Source: Chloroflexota bacterium
GTDB taxonomy: Bacteria > Chloroflexota > Dehalococcoidia > Dehalococcoidales > UBA3254
Length of the DNA stretch: 7,721 nucleotides
Assembly (NCBI GenBank): GCA_017860765.1
Contig: JAGDMY010000059.1
Location: 1 to 7,721, forward strand
Direction of reading: 5' to 3'
The notes under the pieces are model-generated. The model ran no database searches, had not been told where the DNA came from, and was given only the letters and a program-made list of their open reading frames with translations. This document shows positions 1 through 6,498 of the stretch, one piece after another. The position numbers and the translations under genes are program-made. Numbering within the stretch: position 1 is the first letter of the stretch; the number at the start of each line of letters is the position of its first letter.

Positions 1-554
1 GTCCAGGGCTTGTCAAAAAATGAACTCAATCGGGCCACCAGACTCCGGCCTCCCCTCCCCCAGCTGAAAAGGAATGGAATGGCGACCAGAGATATAATGA
101 AAAGGTTCTTCAGGAACCACAGGTGAAACCAGTTCATCTCCGGCAGGCTTTGCAAGTATAAACCGTATATCTGAAAGAGGTTGTATCCCTCCAGTACCGT
201 TCCGCGAAAGATGGCCTGGAAATAAGCCTGCGGCACCACAATCACCAGCATGCCGAAGACGAGCGGAATAAATAGGCGCAAGGCCCTTTCCAGGGCGTAT
301 TGCCCGGGACTCCTGGCTTTCAGGGCCAGGAACGTTCCAGCTCCGGCAACCAGGAAGAACAGAGGCATAATAAACTGGCTGATTGTCCCCACAGCAAAAG
401 TGGCGGCCAGGTTGGTGGTGGCATTTTTAACGTGCCAGTCAGCCACCCCATCGAAGAACCTGGCATTATGAAATAAAAAAATGCAGAACATCGCCAGGAC
501 GCGAATCCAGTCCAGATAGTATAGTCTGCCGGGCGCTCCGGTGGCGTTTTTCAT
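1..554 (-). CDS. Acyltransferase-3 family membrane protein (OpgC/MdoC-like), 3' end outside window
   Basis: My reading of the minus strand gives 184 codons from the ATG at 554-552, open to the left edge; the family usually has about 350-400 residues, so roughly half is seen. The first helix carries the family's LDWIR...FLFHN pattern with Arg18 and His29, the residues conserved in helix 1 of acyltransferase 3 proteins. The pattern PLFFLVAGAGTFLALK (64-79) follows, then an RxxR pair (Arg90/Arg93) before the next helix and HLWFLKNLF (144-152), all typical of this family. At least four hydrophobic segments are visible. Family members move acyl groups from the cytoplasm onto extracytoplasmic glycans, glucans or lipids; the substrate here is unknown. 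A GGAGG lies 6 bases before the start (561-565). It is transcribed away from the oxidase operon and looks functionally separate. The family call is firm; OpgC/MdoC resemblance is only the nearest comparison. Confidence 0.88.
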   Translation of the reverse strand, partial: MKNATGAPGRLYYLDWIRVLAMFCIFLFHNARFFDGVADWHVKNATTNLAATFAVGTISQFIMPLFFLVAGAGTFLALKARSPGQYALERALRLFIPLVFGMLVIVVPQAYFQAIFRGTVLEGYNLFQIYGLYLQSLPEMNWFHLWFLKNLFIISLVAIPFLFSWGRGGRSLVARLSSFFDKPW

Positions 555-603
555 GGCTGGCCTCCTGGTGGACTGCGGCCTGGAATTTTCACGCTGATTC
601 GTA

Positions 604-632
604 ATTTTAATCTTTCACCCCTGATAAATCAA
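604..632 (-). promoter_or_regulatory. Sigma70-like promoter for the acyltransferase gene
   Basis: Read on the minus strand, a TTGATT -35 (632-627) is followed after 17 bases by a TAAAAT -10 (609-604). Transcription would start near 597, giving a leader of about 43 bases with the GGAGG site near its end. Four of six -35 bases and five of six -10 bases match consensus. Predicted from sequence only. Confidence 0.55.
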
Positions 633-678
633 TAGACCTGGCCTGCCGCTCACGTCAGCCTGAAAGAGTCCTGACCCA

Positions 679-719
679 TCCTCCTGGCTGATGATTTATG
701 CCTGAGGAATGGCTATAAT
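679..719 (+). promoter_or_regulatory. Candidate promoter (perfect TATAAT) and overlapping dyad upstream of the oxidase operon
   Basis: A perfect TATAAT lies at 714-719, but no good -35 lies 16-19 bases upstream. Where the -35 should be there is an imperfect inverted repeat: 679-688 (tcctcctggc) against 700-708 (gcctgagga), with one unpaired base and an 11-base loop. A weak -35 plus a dyad fits a promoter that needs an activator, though the dyad could be chance. A start near 726 would give a leader of about 25 bases before the ATG at 751 and would leave the in-frame ATG at 709 outside the transcript. Confidence 0.4.
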
Positions 720-750
720 ACATAAGGACCTTTTAATCCTCAGGGGCATT

Positions 751-1872
751 ATGCCAAACGATATTGATATCGCTGTTATCGGCGCAGGGATCGTCGGTCT
801 GGCGGTCGCTTCCCGGGCAGCACGCCAGGACCGGGAAGTATATGTTCTGGAAAAGAACGAGTCTTTCGGACGCGAGGCCAGCAGCCGCAATAGCGGCACC
901 ATCCATTCCAGCGTTCTCAGCCCTCAGGGTTCTTTGAATGCGCGGCTTTGCCTGGAAGGGCGGCACCTCATTTACGAGATTTGCCGCAAATATGCCGTGG
1001 ATTGCCTGAAGTGTGGAAAGCTACTGGTGGCCAATGACGACCTCGAGATTGCCGGTCTGGAATCTGTTTATAAGCGCCGGGATGAGGGCATTCAGATGCA
1101 GTGGCTCTCCCGGAGTGATTTGCAGAAGCTGGAGCCTGAAGTCCAGGGAAAATTCGGCATCCTGCTGCCCGAGTCCGGAGTAGTCGATCTTTATGGCCTG
1201 ATGCGCTGCTACCTCGGGCTGGCCCGCGAAAAAGGCGCCCACCTGGTCTGTCAGTCAGAGGTCGTCGGCCTTGAAAAAAGGGCTGATGGCTACCGCATTA
1301 CTGCGCGGGATTCTGCGGGTTTATCGAGCTTTCAGGCCCGGACCGTCATCAACTGCGCCGGCCTGCAGAGCGACAAGATCGCCGCCCTGGCCGGTGTGGA
1401 TATTATCGAAGAAGGCTATAAACTCACTTATTTCAAAGGTGAATATTACTCCGTCAATCCCGCCTGGGGTAGGAGAATGGACCGGAGGCTGGTTTATCCC
1501 ATGATCAGGGAAGGAAGGATATTGGGAATTCATACCGTGCTGGACATCGACGGCAGAGTCCGCCTGGGGCCCGATTTCTATCCCGTAGAGGAAATAAATT
1601 ATGCCATCGACGATTCCCGCAAGTCAATTTTTTACGAAGGCGCGAGCAGAATATTTCCCGGGATAGAATGCGCCGACATAGACCCCGAGTCCGCCGGAGT
1701 CATGCCGCGCCTCTATGGGGCCGGCGAGCCATTCCGGGAATTTATCATCCGCCACGAGGTTGATAAAGGTCTTCCTGGCCTTATCGATATAGTCGGCATC
1801 GAAACGCCCGGGGTCACCGCTTCCGCGGCCATTGGCCGGTATGTTAGCGATTTGTTGGAGGAGATTTTATGA
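751..1872 (+). CDS. FAD-dependent 2-hydroxyacid oxidoreductase, L-2-hydroxyglutarate dehydrogenase (LhgO)-like
   Basis: A DAO-fold flavoenzyme of 373 residues, close to the usual family length of about 370-420. The N-terminal Rossmann motif is GAGIVG (Gly11, Gly13, Gly16), with Glu34 ending strand 2 to hold the FAD ribose. SSRNSGTIHS (44-53), followed by GSLNARLCLEG, is the diagnostic block of the LhgO/L2HGDH group. Other family blocks are NCAGLQSD (201-208), FKGEYY (228-233), LGIHT...GRVRLGPD (258-275) and the C-terminal VGIETPGVTASAAIG (from 348), which closes the FAD site. Family members oxidise L-2-hydroxyglutarate or related 2-hydroxyacids to 2-oxoacids and pass electrons to quinone or another acceptor; the substrate here is inferred. 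An in-frame ATG at 709 would add 14 residues, but its GAGGA touches the start codon and TATAAT falls inside that stretch. I prefer 751, with AGGGG 4 bases upstream. The stop overlaps the next gene's start (ATGA). Confidence 0.88.
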   Translation: MPNDIDIAVIGAGIVGLAVASRAARQDREVYVLEKNESFGREASSRNSGTIHSSVLSPQGSLNARLCLEGRHLIYEICRKYAVDCLKCGKLLVANDDLEIAGLESVYKRRDEGIQMQWLSRSDLQKLEPEVQGKFGILLPESGVVDLYGLMRCYLGLAREKGAHLVCQSEVVGLEKRADGYRITARDSAGLSSFQARTVINCAGLQSDKIAALAGVDIIEEGYKLTYFKGEYYSVNPAWGRRMDRRLVYPMIREGRILGIHTVLDIDGRVRLGPDFYPVEEINYAIDDSRKSIFYEGASRIFPGIECADIDPESAGVMPRLYGAGEPFREFIIRHEVDKGLPGLIDIVGIETPGVTASAAIGRYVSDLLEEIL

Positions 1873-3410
1873 ATGGCGCTGAGTTGCTATTGGAAACCGC
1901 CCGGAAGGCGGGCATCGAGGTCTGCTTTACCAACTTTGGGACCAGCGAGGTGCCCCTGGCCCTGGCCTTTGATTCCATACCGGGCATCCGTCCTGTCCTC
2001 GGACTCTTCGAAGGCGTCTGCACCGGGGCTGCTGACGGGTGGGGCCGGGTGATGGACAGGCCGGCGATGACCCTGCTCCATCTGGGGCCGGGACTCGGCA
2101 ACGGCATTGCCAACCTGCACAATGCTAAAAGGGGTCGCACTCCACTGATAAACCTGGTAGGGGGCCATACCACCGAATATCGACACGTTGACTCCCCTCT
2201 GTCCATGGATATCGAGGCCGTGGCCAGCTCCGTCTCAGGGTGGTATAAGACCAGCACCGCCGCCCGGGATTTGTCCAGGGACCTCGCTGAAGCCTATACG
2301 GCTTCCCTGTATGGCCAGATATCCACCCTGATTGTACCGACCGATCTGCAAAGCCAGGAAATCCCCGGACCGGAAATTGCCGCGCCCCGCTTTGCCTATG
2401 AACCGCTTGAGGCTTCCAACATAGAAAAAGCCGCCCGCCTGATGCGGTCTCATGCCCGGGTAGGGCTGATACTGGGGGGAAGGGCCTTGCGCCAGGCAGG
2501 GCTGAAAACGGCGGCCCGCATCCGGGCCCTCACCGGGTGCGACCTCCTGACCAACTATTCGCCCGGTTACATTGAGCGCAGCCCCGGCTCTGCGGAGGTA
2601 ATACAGCTCCCTTATTTCCCCGAGCAGCAAATCGAAATTCTAAACCGCTTTGAAGCGGTGGTGCTGGCTGGCGCCAGCGAGCCGGCTCCTTTTTTCGGTT
2701 ATAAAGGGTTAACAAGCCATTTATTGCCCGAGAGTCAACCCCGGGCCTATCTGGTTACCCGCCGGCAAAATGTGGTTGAAGCCCTGGAGCAGCTGGCGGA
2801 GGCCCTGAAAGGCGCACCCCACCAGACCCCCAGGGCGGTGAAAGTGGTCCCTCCCTCGGTTCCCCGGGGAGAGCTCACCGCCGATAAGGCCTGCCGGGCC
2901 CTGGCTGCGCTTCAGCCGGAGGGCGCGATCATCGTGGATGAATCGGTCTCCACCGGCTTTCCTTATTATTCGCTCAGCCAGAATTCCCCGGCCCATACCC
3001 TTATAAATATCGCCGGAGGGGCCACCGGGTGGGGCCTGCCCTGCTCCGTGGGGGCCGCCATGGCCAGCCCGGGCAGGACGGTAATTGATTTCCAGGCAGA
3101 TGGCTGCGCCATGTATACCCTGCAGGCCTTATGGACACAGGCCCGCCAAAATTTAAAGATTACCACCCTGATCTGCTCCAACCGGCGCTATAATATCCTG
3201 AAATTGGGATTTGAGCGGGAAAAGGCTTCCATCGGTCCCCAGGCCCGTTCGTTGATCGACCTCGAGAACCCCGACCTCAACTGGGTCAAAATTGCTTCAG
3301 GTCTGGGCGTGCCGGCGGTCTCGGTAACCACGGTTGAGGGACTGGCCCTGGAATTTAAGAAAGCCCTGGCTGAACCCGGACCTCATCTGGTAGAAATGGT
3401 ACTGCAATAA
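1869..3410 (+). CDS. ThDP-dependent enzyme, acetolactate synthase large subunit/benzoylformate decarboxylase-like
   Basis: A 513-residue protein with the three domains of the pyruvate oxidase/acetolactate synthase superfamily. The pyrimidine-binding domain (about 1-165) has the catalytic Glu48 in LFEGVCTGAADGWGR and LLHLGPGLGNGIANLHNA from 69. His71 falls where benzoylformate decarboxylase has its active-site histidine, from my memory of that enzyme. A central domain follows (about 180-325). The PP domain (about 335-513) has GGATGWGLP, then ADG (410-412) in place of the usual GDG, and Asn438 exactly 27 residues after Asp411, the expected metal-ligand spacing. FQADGCAMYTLQALWTQAR resembles the IlvX-type group often named acetolactate synthase. 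There is no regulatory small subunit or branched-chain amino acid gene nearby, so biosynthetic acetolactate synthase is unlikely. Coupling to the 2-hydroxyacid oxidase suggests it decarboxylates or ligates the 2-oxoacid that enzyme makes. The superfamily is certain; the reaction is not. Confidence 0.88.
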   Translation: MNGAELLLETARKAGIEVCFTNFGTSEVPLALAFDSIPGIRPVLGLFEGVCTGAADGWGRVMDRPAMTLLHLGPGLGNGIANLHNAKRGRTPLINLVGGHTTEYRHVDSPLSMDIEAVASSVSGWYKTSTAARDLSRDLAEAYTASLYGQISTLIVPTDLQSQEIPGPEIAAPRFAYEPLEASNIEKAARLMRSHARVGLILGGRALRQAGLKTAARIRALTGCDLLTNYSPGYIERSPGSAEVIQLPYFPEQQIEILNRFEAVVLAGASEPAPFFGYKGLTSHLLPESQPRAYLVTRRQNVVEALEQLAEALKGAPHQTPRAVKVVPPSVPRGELTADKACRALAALQPEGAIIVDESVSTGFPYYSLSQNSPAHTLINIAGGATGWGLPCSVGAAMASPGRTVIDFQADGCAMYTLQALWTQARQNLKITTLICSNRRYNILKLGFEREKASIGPQARSLIDLENPDLNWVKIASGLGVPAVSVTTVEGLALEFKKALAEPGPHLVEMVLQ

Positions 3411-3417
3411 AAGATAA
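3411..3417. other. Seven-base convergent junction without a terminator
   Basis: The ThDP gene (plus) and the copper ATPase gene (minus) end only 7 bases apart. No GC-rich hairpin with a T-run is visible in either direction. A perfect 10-base palindrome, gataattatc (3413-3422), spans the ATPase stop codon but is AT-rich, has no loop and would be a poor terminator. The two transcripts probably run into each other's 3' ends. Confidence 0.6.
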
Positions 3418-5493
3418 TTATCGCCCGGGCATCTTCAGGAGACGCGCATTCACGGCCACTATGATGGTGCTGATGGCCATCAGGGCCGCCCCGGCCGCCG
3501 GTTCAAGGAGCACCCCGGCGCTGTAGGCCGCCCCCGCCGCCAGCGGAATAGCTACAATATTATAAGCGGTGGCCCAGACCAGGTTCTGGACCATCTTACG
3601 GTAGGTGGCACGCGACAGCTTAATGATCGAGACCACATCCAGGGGATTGCTCTTGACCAGGACCACGTCCGCCGCAGCCACAGCTACATCCGTACCGGCT
3701 CCGATGGCAATCCCGATGTCGGCCTGGGCCAGGGCTGGAGCATCGTTGACCCCGTCTCCGGTCATCGCCACCTTCAGCCCCCGCAGCTGTACTTCCCTGA
3801 CCCTGGCCGCCTTCTCCTCCGGCAGGACTTCCGCGAAATATTCATCCAGCCCCACCTCTCCGGCTACCCATCCGGCCACAAACCGGTTATCTCCAGTCAG
3901 CATCATGCACCGGATGCCCAACTTTTTGATCTGGTCGATGGCCGCCCTGGATTCGGGACGGACCATGTCCGCCAGAGCGATGGCCCCCCCGGGCTGGCCG
4001 TCAATCAGCGTGAAAACCACCGTCTTCCCCTGAGAGGCCAATCCGTCTATTAATTTATTATCAATTTCAATCTTTTTCTCCCTCAGATAACCCGGGCTGA
4101 CTACCATAACTTCCCTGCCGTTCACCCTGCCCCGGGCGCCCCTGCCGGGAATCGCTTTGAAATCTTCCACCGACCATTTCTCGCCCGCCGCCGCGGCCGT
4201 AATTCCTCTGGCAATGGGGTGTTCTGAACCGGCCTCGAGGGAAGCTGCATACTTCAGAAGATCCTGATCGCTGGTCCCGGTGAAACTAATAATATCGGTA
4301 ACCCCAAATTTTCCCAGGGTCAGAGTCCCTGTTTTATCGAACAGGATGGCCTGGACACCCCGGGCCCGTTCAAACCCGTCGCGGTCCTTGACGAGGAGAC
4401 CACTTCTGGCCGAAAGGGAGGTGGAGACAGCCACCACCAGAGGAATAGCCAGGCCCAGGGCATGGGGACAGGCGATTACCATCACGGTCACCATTCTTGA
4501 TAAGGCGAAGACAAATTCCTCCCGGGCTGCGATCAACCAGACCAGCAGGGTCACTACTCCCCCGCCCAGGGCCGCGAGAGTAAGCCACATGGCCGCGCGG
4601 TCGGATATATTCTGAGTTTTGGATTTGTTTTCCCGGGCTGCCCTGACCAAAGCCGCAACCTGGGCCAGGTAAGAATCTGAACCCGTTTTTTGCACCTCGA
4701 GAGTGACTGCGCCCTCTCCGTTAAGAGAGCCTCCGATCATAGCTGAATCCGCCCGCTTGTAGACCGGGGTTGACTCGCCGGTCAGCATCGCCTCGTTAAC
4801 GGAGGTCTCTCCTGACACCACTTTTCCATCCGCCGGCACCTTCTCACCCGGTCTAACCAGGACTCTATCCCCTGCCATCAACTCCTTTAAGGGGACATTT
4901 TGCAGGCTGCCGTCAGCCGATATTTTGTGAGCTTCCGCAGGCAAAAGGCGCGCCAGCTCTTCCAGGGCCGAGGAAGCTGCCATGACCGACCTCATTTCCA
5001 GCCAATGTCCCAGCAGCATGACGTCGATCAGGGTAGCCAGCTCCCAGAAGAAATAGTCCCCTTTTAGGCCGAACGCGACTGCAGAGCTGTAAATATAGGC
5101 CACAGTTATCGCCAGGGACACCAGGACCATCATGCCCGGAAACCTGGATTTTAACTCTGCATAGCTTCCTTTGAGGAAGGGATACCCGCCGTAGAAATAG
5201 ACCCCTGAAGCCAATCCCCAGAGAAGATAGTCTTCCCCGCTGAAGCCTATGCCCCCCAGCCCCACCAATTCCTGAATCACGGGCGATAATAAAAGAACAG
5301 GCACCGTGATAATGAGCGATATCCAGAACCGTTGCCTGAAATCCGCCACCTTCATAGAAGACCGATTCTGGCTTCCATCTCCGTGGCCCGGGTGACTGCC
5401 GTTCTCCTTGCGAGGAGGAGCGGCCGGCTCCATCCCTGGCATTGCCAGGCCGCCACTATGTATATGGCTCTCTTGTTGACCGCTGTCCGTCAT
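3418..5493 (-). CDS. copB: Copper-translocating P1B-type ATPase, CopB-like
   Basis: A complete 691-residue heavy-metal ATPase that should export copper ions from the cytoplasm. Motifs in order: TGES in the actuator domain (238-241), CPH in the metal-transit helix (342-344), phosphorylated Asp386 in DKTGT, the HP pair (His425-Pro426) in the nucleotide domain, MLTGDN (531-536) and TGDGVNDAP (578-586). CPH rather than CPC marks the P1B-3/CopB type. The last helices keep N637...Y644-N645 and STIIVAVNA, although the usual MSxST reads MAIST here. There is no CxxC metal-binding domain; the first 45 residues instead hold scattered metal ligands (His10, His12, Met18, Met21, His34, His37), as in CopB proteins. 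The start has AGAGGT 8 bases upstream. No copper chaperone or regulator gene is adjacent. Cu(I) versus Cu(II) cannot be decided from sequence. Confidence 0.95.
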   Translation of the reverse strand: MTDSGQQESHIHSGGLAMPGMEPAAPPRKENGSHPGHGDGSQNRSSMKVADFRQRFWISLIITVPVLLLSPVIQELVGLGGIGFSGEDYLLWGLASGVYFYGGYPFLKGSYAELKSRFPGMMVLVSLAITVAYIYSSAVAFGLKGDYFFWELATLIDVMLLGHWLEMRSVMAASSALEELARLLPAEAHKISADGSLQNVPLKELMAGDRVLVRPGEKVPADGKVVSGETSVNEAMLTGESTPVYKRADSAMIGGSLNGEGAVTLEVQKTGSDSYLAQVAALVRAARENKSKTQNISDRAAMWLTLAALGGGVVTLLVWLIAAREEFVFALSRMVTVMVIACPHALGLAIPLVVAVSTSLSARSGLLVKDRDGFERARGVQAILFDKTGTLTLGKFGVTDIISFTGTSDQDLLKYAASLEAGSEHPIARGITAAAAGEKWSVEDFKAIPGRGARGRVNGREVMVVSPGYLREKKIEIDNKLIDGLASQGKTVVFTLIDGQPGGAIALADMVRPESRAAIDQIKKLGIRCMMLTGDNRFVAGWVAGEVGLDEYFAEVLPEEKAARVREVQLRGLKVAMTGDGVNDAPALAQADIGIAIGAGTDVAVAAADVVLVKSNPLDVVSIIKLSRATYRKMVQNLVWATAYNIVAIPLAAGAAYSAGVLLEPAAGAALMAISTIIVAVNARLLKMPGR

Positions 5494-5627
5494 GCCGGAT
5501 TACCTCTAATCTTATTCTAATACACCTTCCGGCAAGGTCCGGGCATCGGGGGTGACTTTACAGCGGCAGCTTTATTTGAGAGGCAGCAGAATGAAGTTGA
5601 AGATAAGAAATAATCACCAGTCGCCGG
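5494..5627 (-). promoter_or_regulatory. Intergenic region before the copper ATPase, with a short dyad as candidate operator
   Basis: The 134 bases between the binding-protein stop and the ATPase start contain a perfect inverted repeat, ACCTT-N5-AAGGT (5524-5538). It sits just upstream of a TAGAAT (minus strand, 5519-5514) that could be a -10 box; no convincing -35 is seen. Dyads between -35 and -10 occur at MerR/CueR-type copper promoters, but their half-site spacing is wider than here, so assignment to any regulator family is speculative. No clear terminator follows the binding-protein gene, so read-through into the ATPase is possible. Confidence 0.3.
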
Positions 5628-6401
5628 TTACTTGCTGACTTCCAGCCATTTCCGGGTCAGCTCTTCAATTTGACCTTCACTTTTGATCGCTTTGAGACCG
5701 GCGTTGATCTTGGTCAGGAGTTCGGGTTTCTCCTTGTTCACGGCTATACCATAATTCTCATTGGTAAAGACACCACCCACAGTTTTAAGCTTGCCCGGGT
5801 ATTTGCCGACATACACCAGCGCCACCGGATTGTCGCAGACTACCGCATCCAGTTCCGACGCCATCAGGTCCTCGAAGACCTGAGAGATGTCTTCATAGAT
5901 CACGAGTACAGCAGCCTTGCTTTTTTCCACTTCCTTAGCGCCGGTAGTCCCCTGCAAAGCGCCAACTTTCCCCCTCAGAGTGTCCTTGCCGGTGATGGCG
6001 GTTTCACTTTCACGGACAATGACGGTTTGTCCGACCGCGAAATAGGGATCGGAGAAGAGCATGTCCTTCTTGCGTTCTTCAGTTATGACGATGGCAGCAA
6101 TGGCGGCATCATATTTTCCCTGGGCCATTTCATCCAGAAGAGGGCCGAAGGAGTCTTTATTGATGAATTCTACTTTCAAGTTCATCCTGGCCGCAATGGC
6201 ATTCATGATGTCAATATCGAAGCCCTCCAGCTGCCCTGTCTTTTTGTTGATTGATTCAAAAGGCGGCGAGCCGGCATTAGTAGCGACGTGGACCAGAGTT
6301 TGAGCCGGCATTGACGGGGAAGAAGCGGGAGAGCCGCAGGAAGTCAGAACCAGGCCAAGGAGCAAAGGAATGAGGATGACAGACCAGGTCAACCGTTTCA
6401 T
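5628..6401 (-). CDS. ABC transporter substrate-binding lipoprotein, polar amino acid type (SBP family 3)
   Basis: A 257-residue protein, normal size for the family. It begins with Lys-Arg, a hydrophobic segment (about 6-20) and the lipobox LTSC, so mature Cys22 should be lipidated and the protein anchored outside the membrane. A Ser/Pro-rich linker (23-34) precedes the ligand-binding fold. Family marks are SPPFE (45-49), GFDIDIMNAIA (60-70), ITEERKKDMLFSDPYF with Arg110 for the ligand carboxylate, LRGKVGALQGTTG (142-154) and Asp190 in VVCDNPVA for the ligand amine. The usual Ser/Thr five residues before the carboxylate arginine is Val105, so the pocket may differ from classical binders. No permease or ATPase gene is present; it may serve a distant transporter or act as a sensor. 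The start has AAAGGAG 4 bases upstream, and the gene appears to have its own promoter. Confidence 0.92.
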   Translation of the reverse strand: MKRLTWSVILIPLLLGLVLTSCGSPASSPSMPAQTLVHVATNAGSPPFESINKKTGQLEGFDIDIMNAIAARMNLKVEFINKDSFGPLLDEMAQGKYDAAIAAIVITEERKKDMLFSDPYFAVGQTVIVRESETAITGKDTLRGKVGALQGTTGAKEVEKSKAAVLVIYEDISQVFEDLMASELDAVVCDNPVALVYVGKYPGKLKTVGGVFTNENYGIAVNKEKPELLTKINAGLKAIKSEGQIEELTRKWLEVSK

Positions 6402-6439
6402 CCGACTCCTTTCTCAATACTAGAGATTTTTCTGGATAA

Positions 6440-6468
6440 ATAATAGCAAAGTTGGTCCAGCATCTCAA
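6440..6468 (-). promoter_or_regulatory. Sigma70-like promoter for the substrate-binding lipoprotein gene
   Basis: On the minus strand TTGAGA (6468-6463) is separated by exactly 17 bases from TATTAT (6445-6440); each box matches five of six consensus bases. Transcription would start near 6433 and give a leader of about 32 bases carrying AAAGGAG (6412-6406). It lies in the 97-base gap after the amidohydrolase gene, so the binding protein can be expressed separately. No clear terminator is seen between the two genes, so read-through is also possible. Confidence 0.65.
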
Positions 6469-6498
6469 CCCGGTTTACCCGTATATCCCTTCTAGACT

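Noticed and set aside
250..471. A 73-codon plus-strand frame at the left edge
   Set aside because: It is antisense to the acyltransferase gene, whose minus-strand product has clear family motifs.
1844..2257. A 137-codon minus-strand frame
   Set aside because: It is antisense across the oxidase/ThDP junction, with no motifs or SD.
3423..3430. The 8-base palindrome gcccgggc near the convergent junction
   Set aside because: It lies within the final codons of the ATPase gene and similar CCCGGG-rich stretches recur across the window; no loop or T-run follows.
3605..4033. A 142-codon plus-strand frame
   Set aside because: It is antisense to the ATPase's catalytic domain, and its Ser/Thr/Ala-rich composition is typical of an antisense shadow.
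5628..5650. Possible terminator after the binding-protein gene
   Set aside because: The stem would have only about four base pairs including a G-T pair, and the following tract is not a true T-run.
5670..6254. A 194-codon open frame on the plus strand
   Set aside because: It lies entirely opposite the binding-protein gene, whose lipobox and family motifs are clear; the shadow product has no recognisable motifs.
6469..6498. Possible terminator after the amidohydrolase gene
   Set aside because: Only a short aacccggtt-like near palindrome is present, without a stable stem or T-run.
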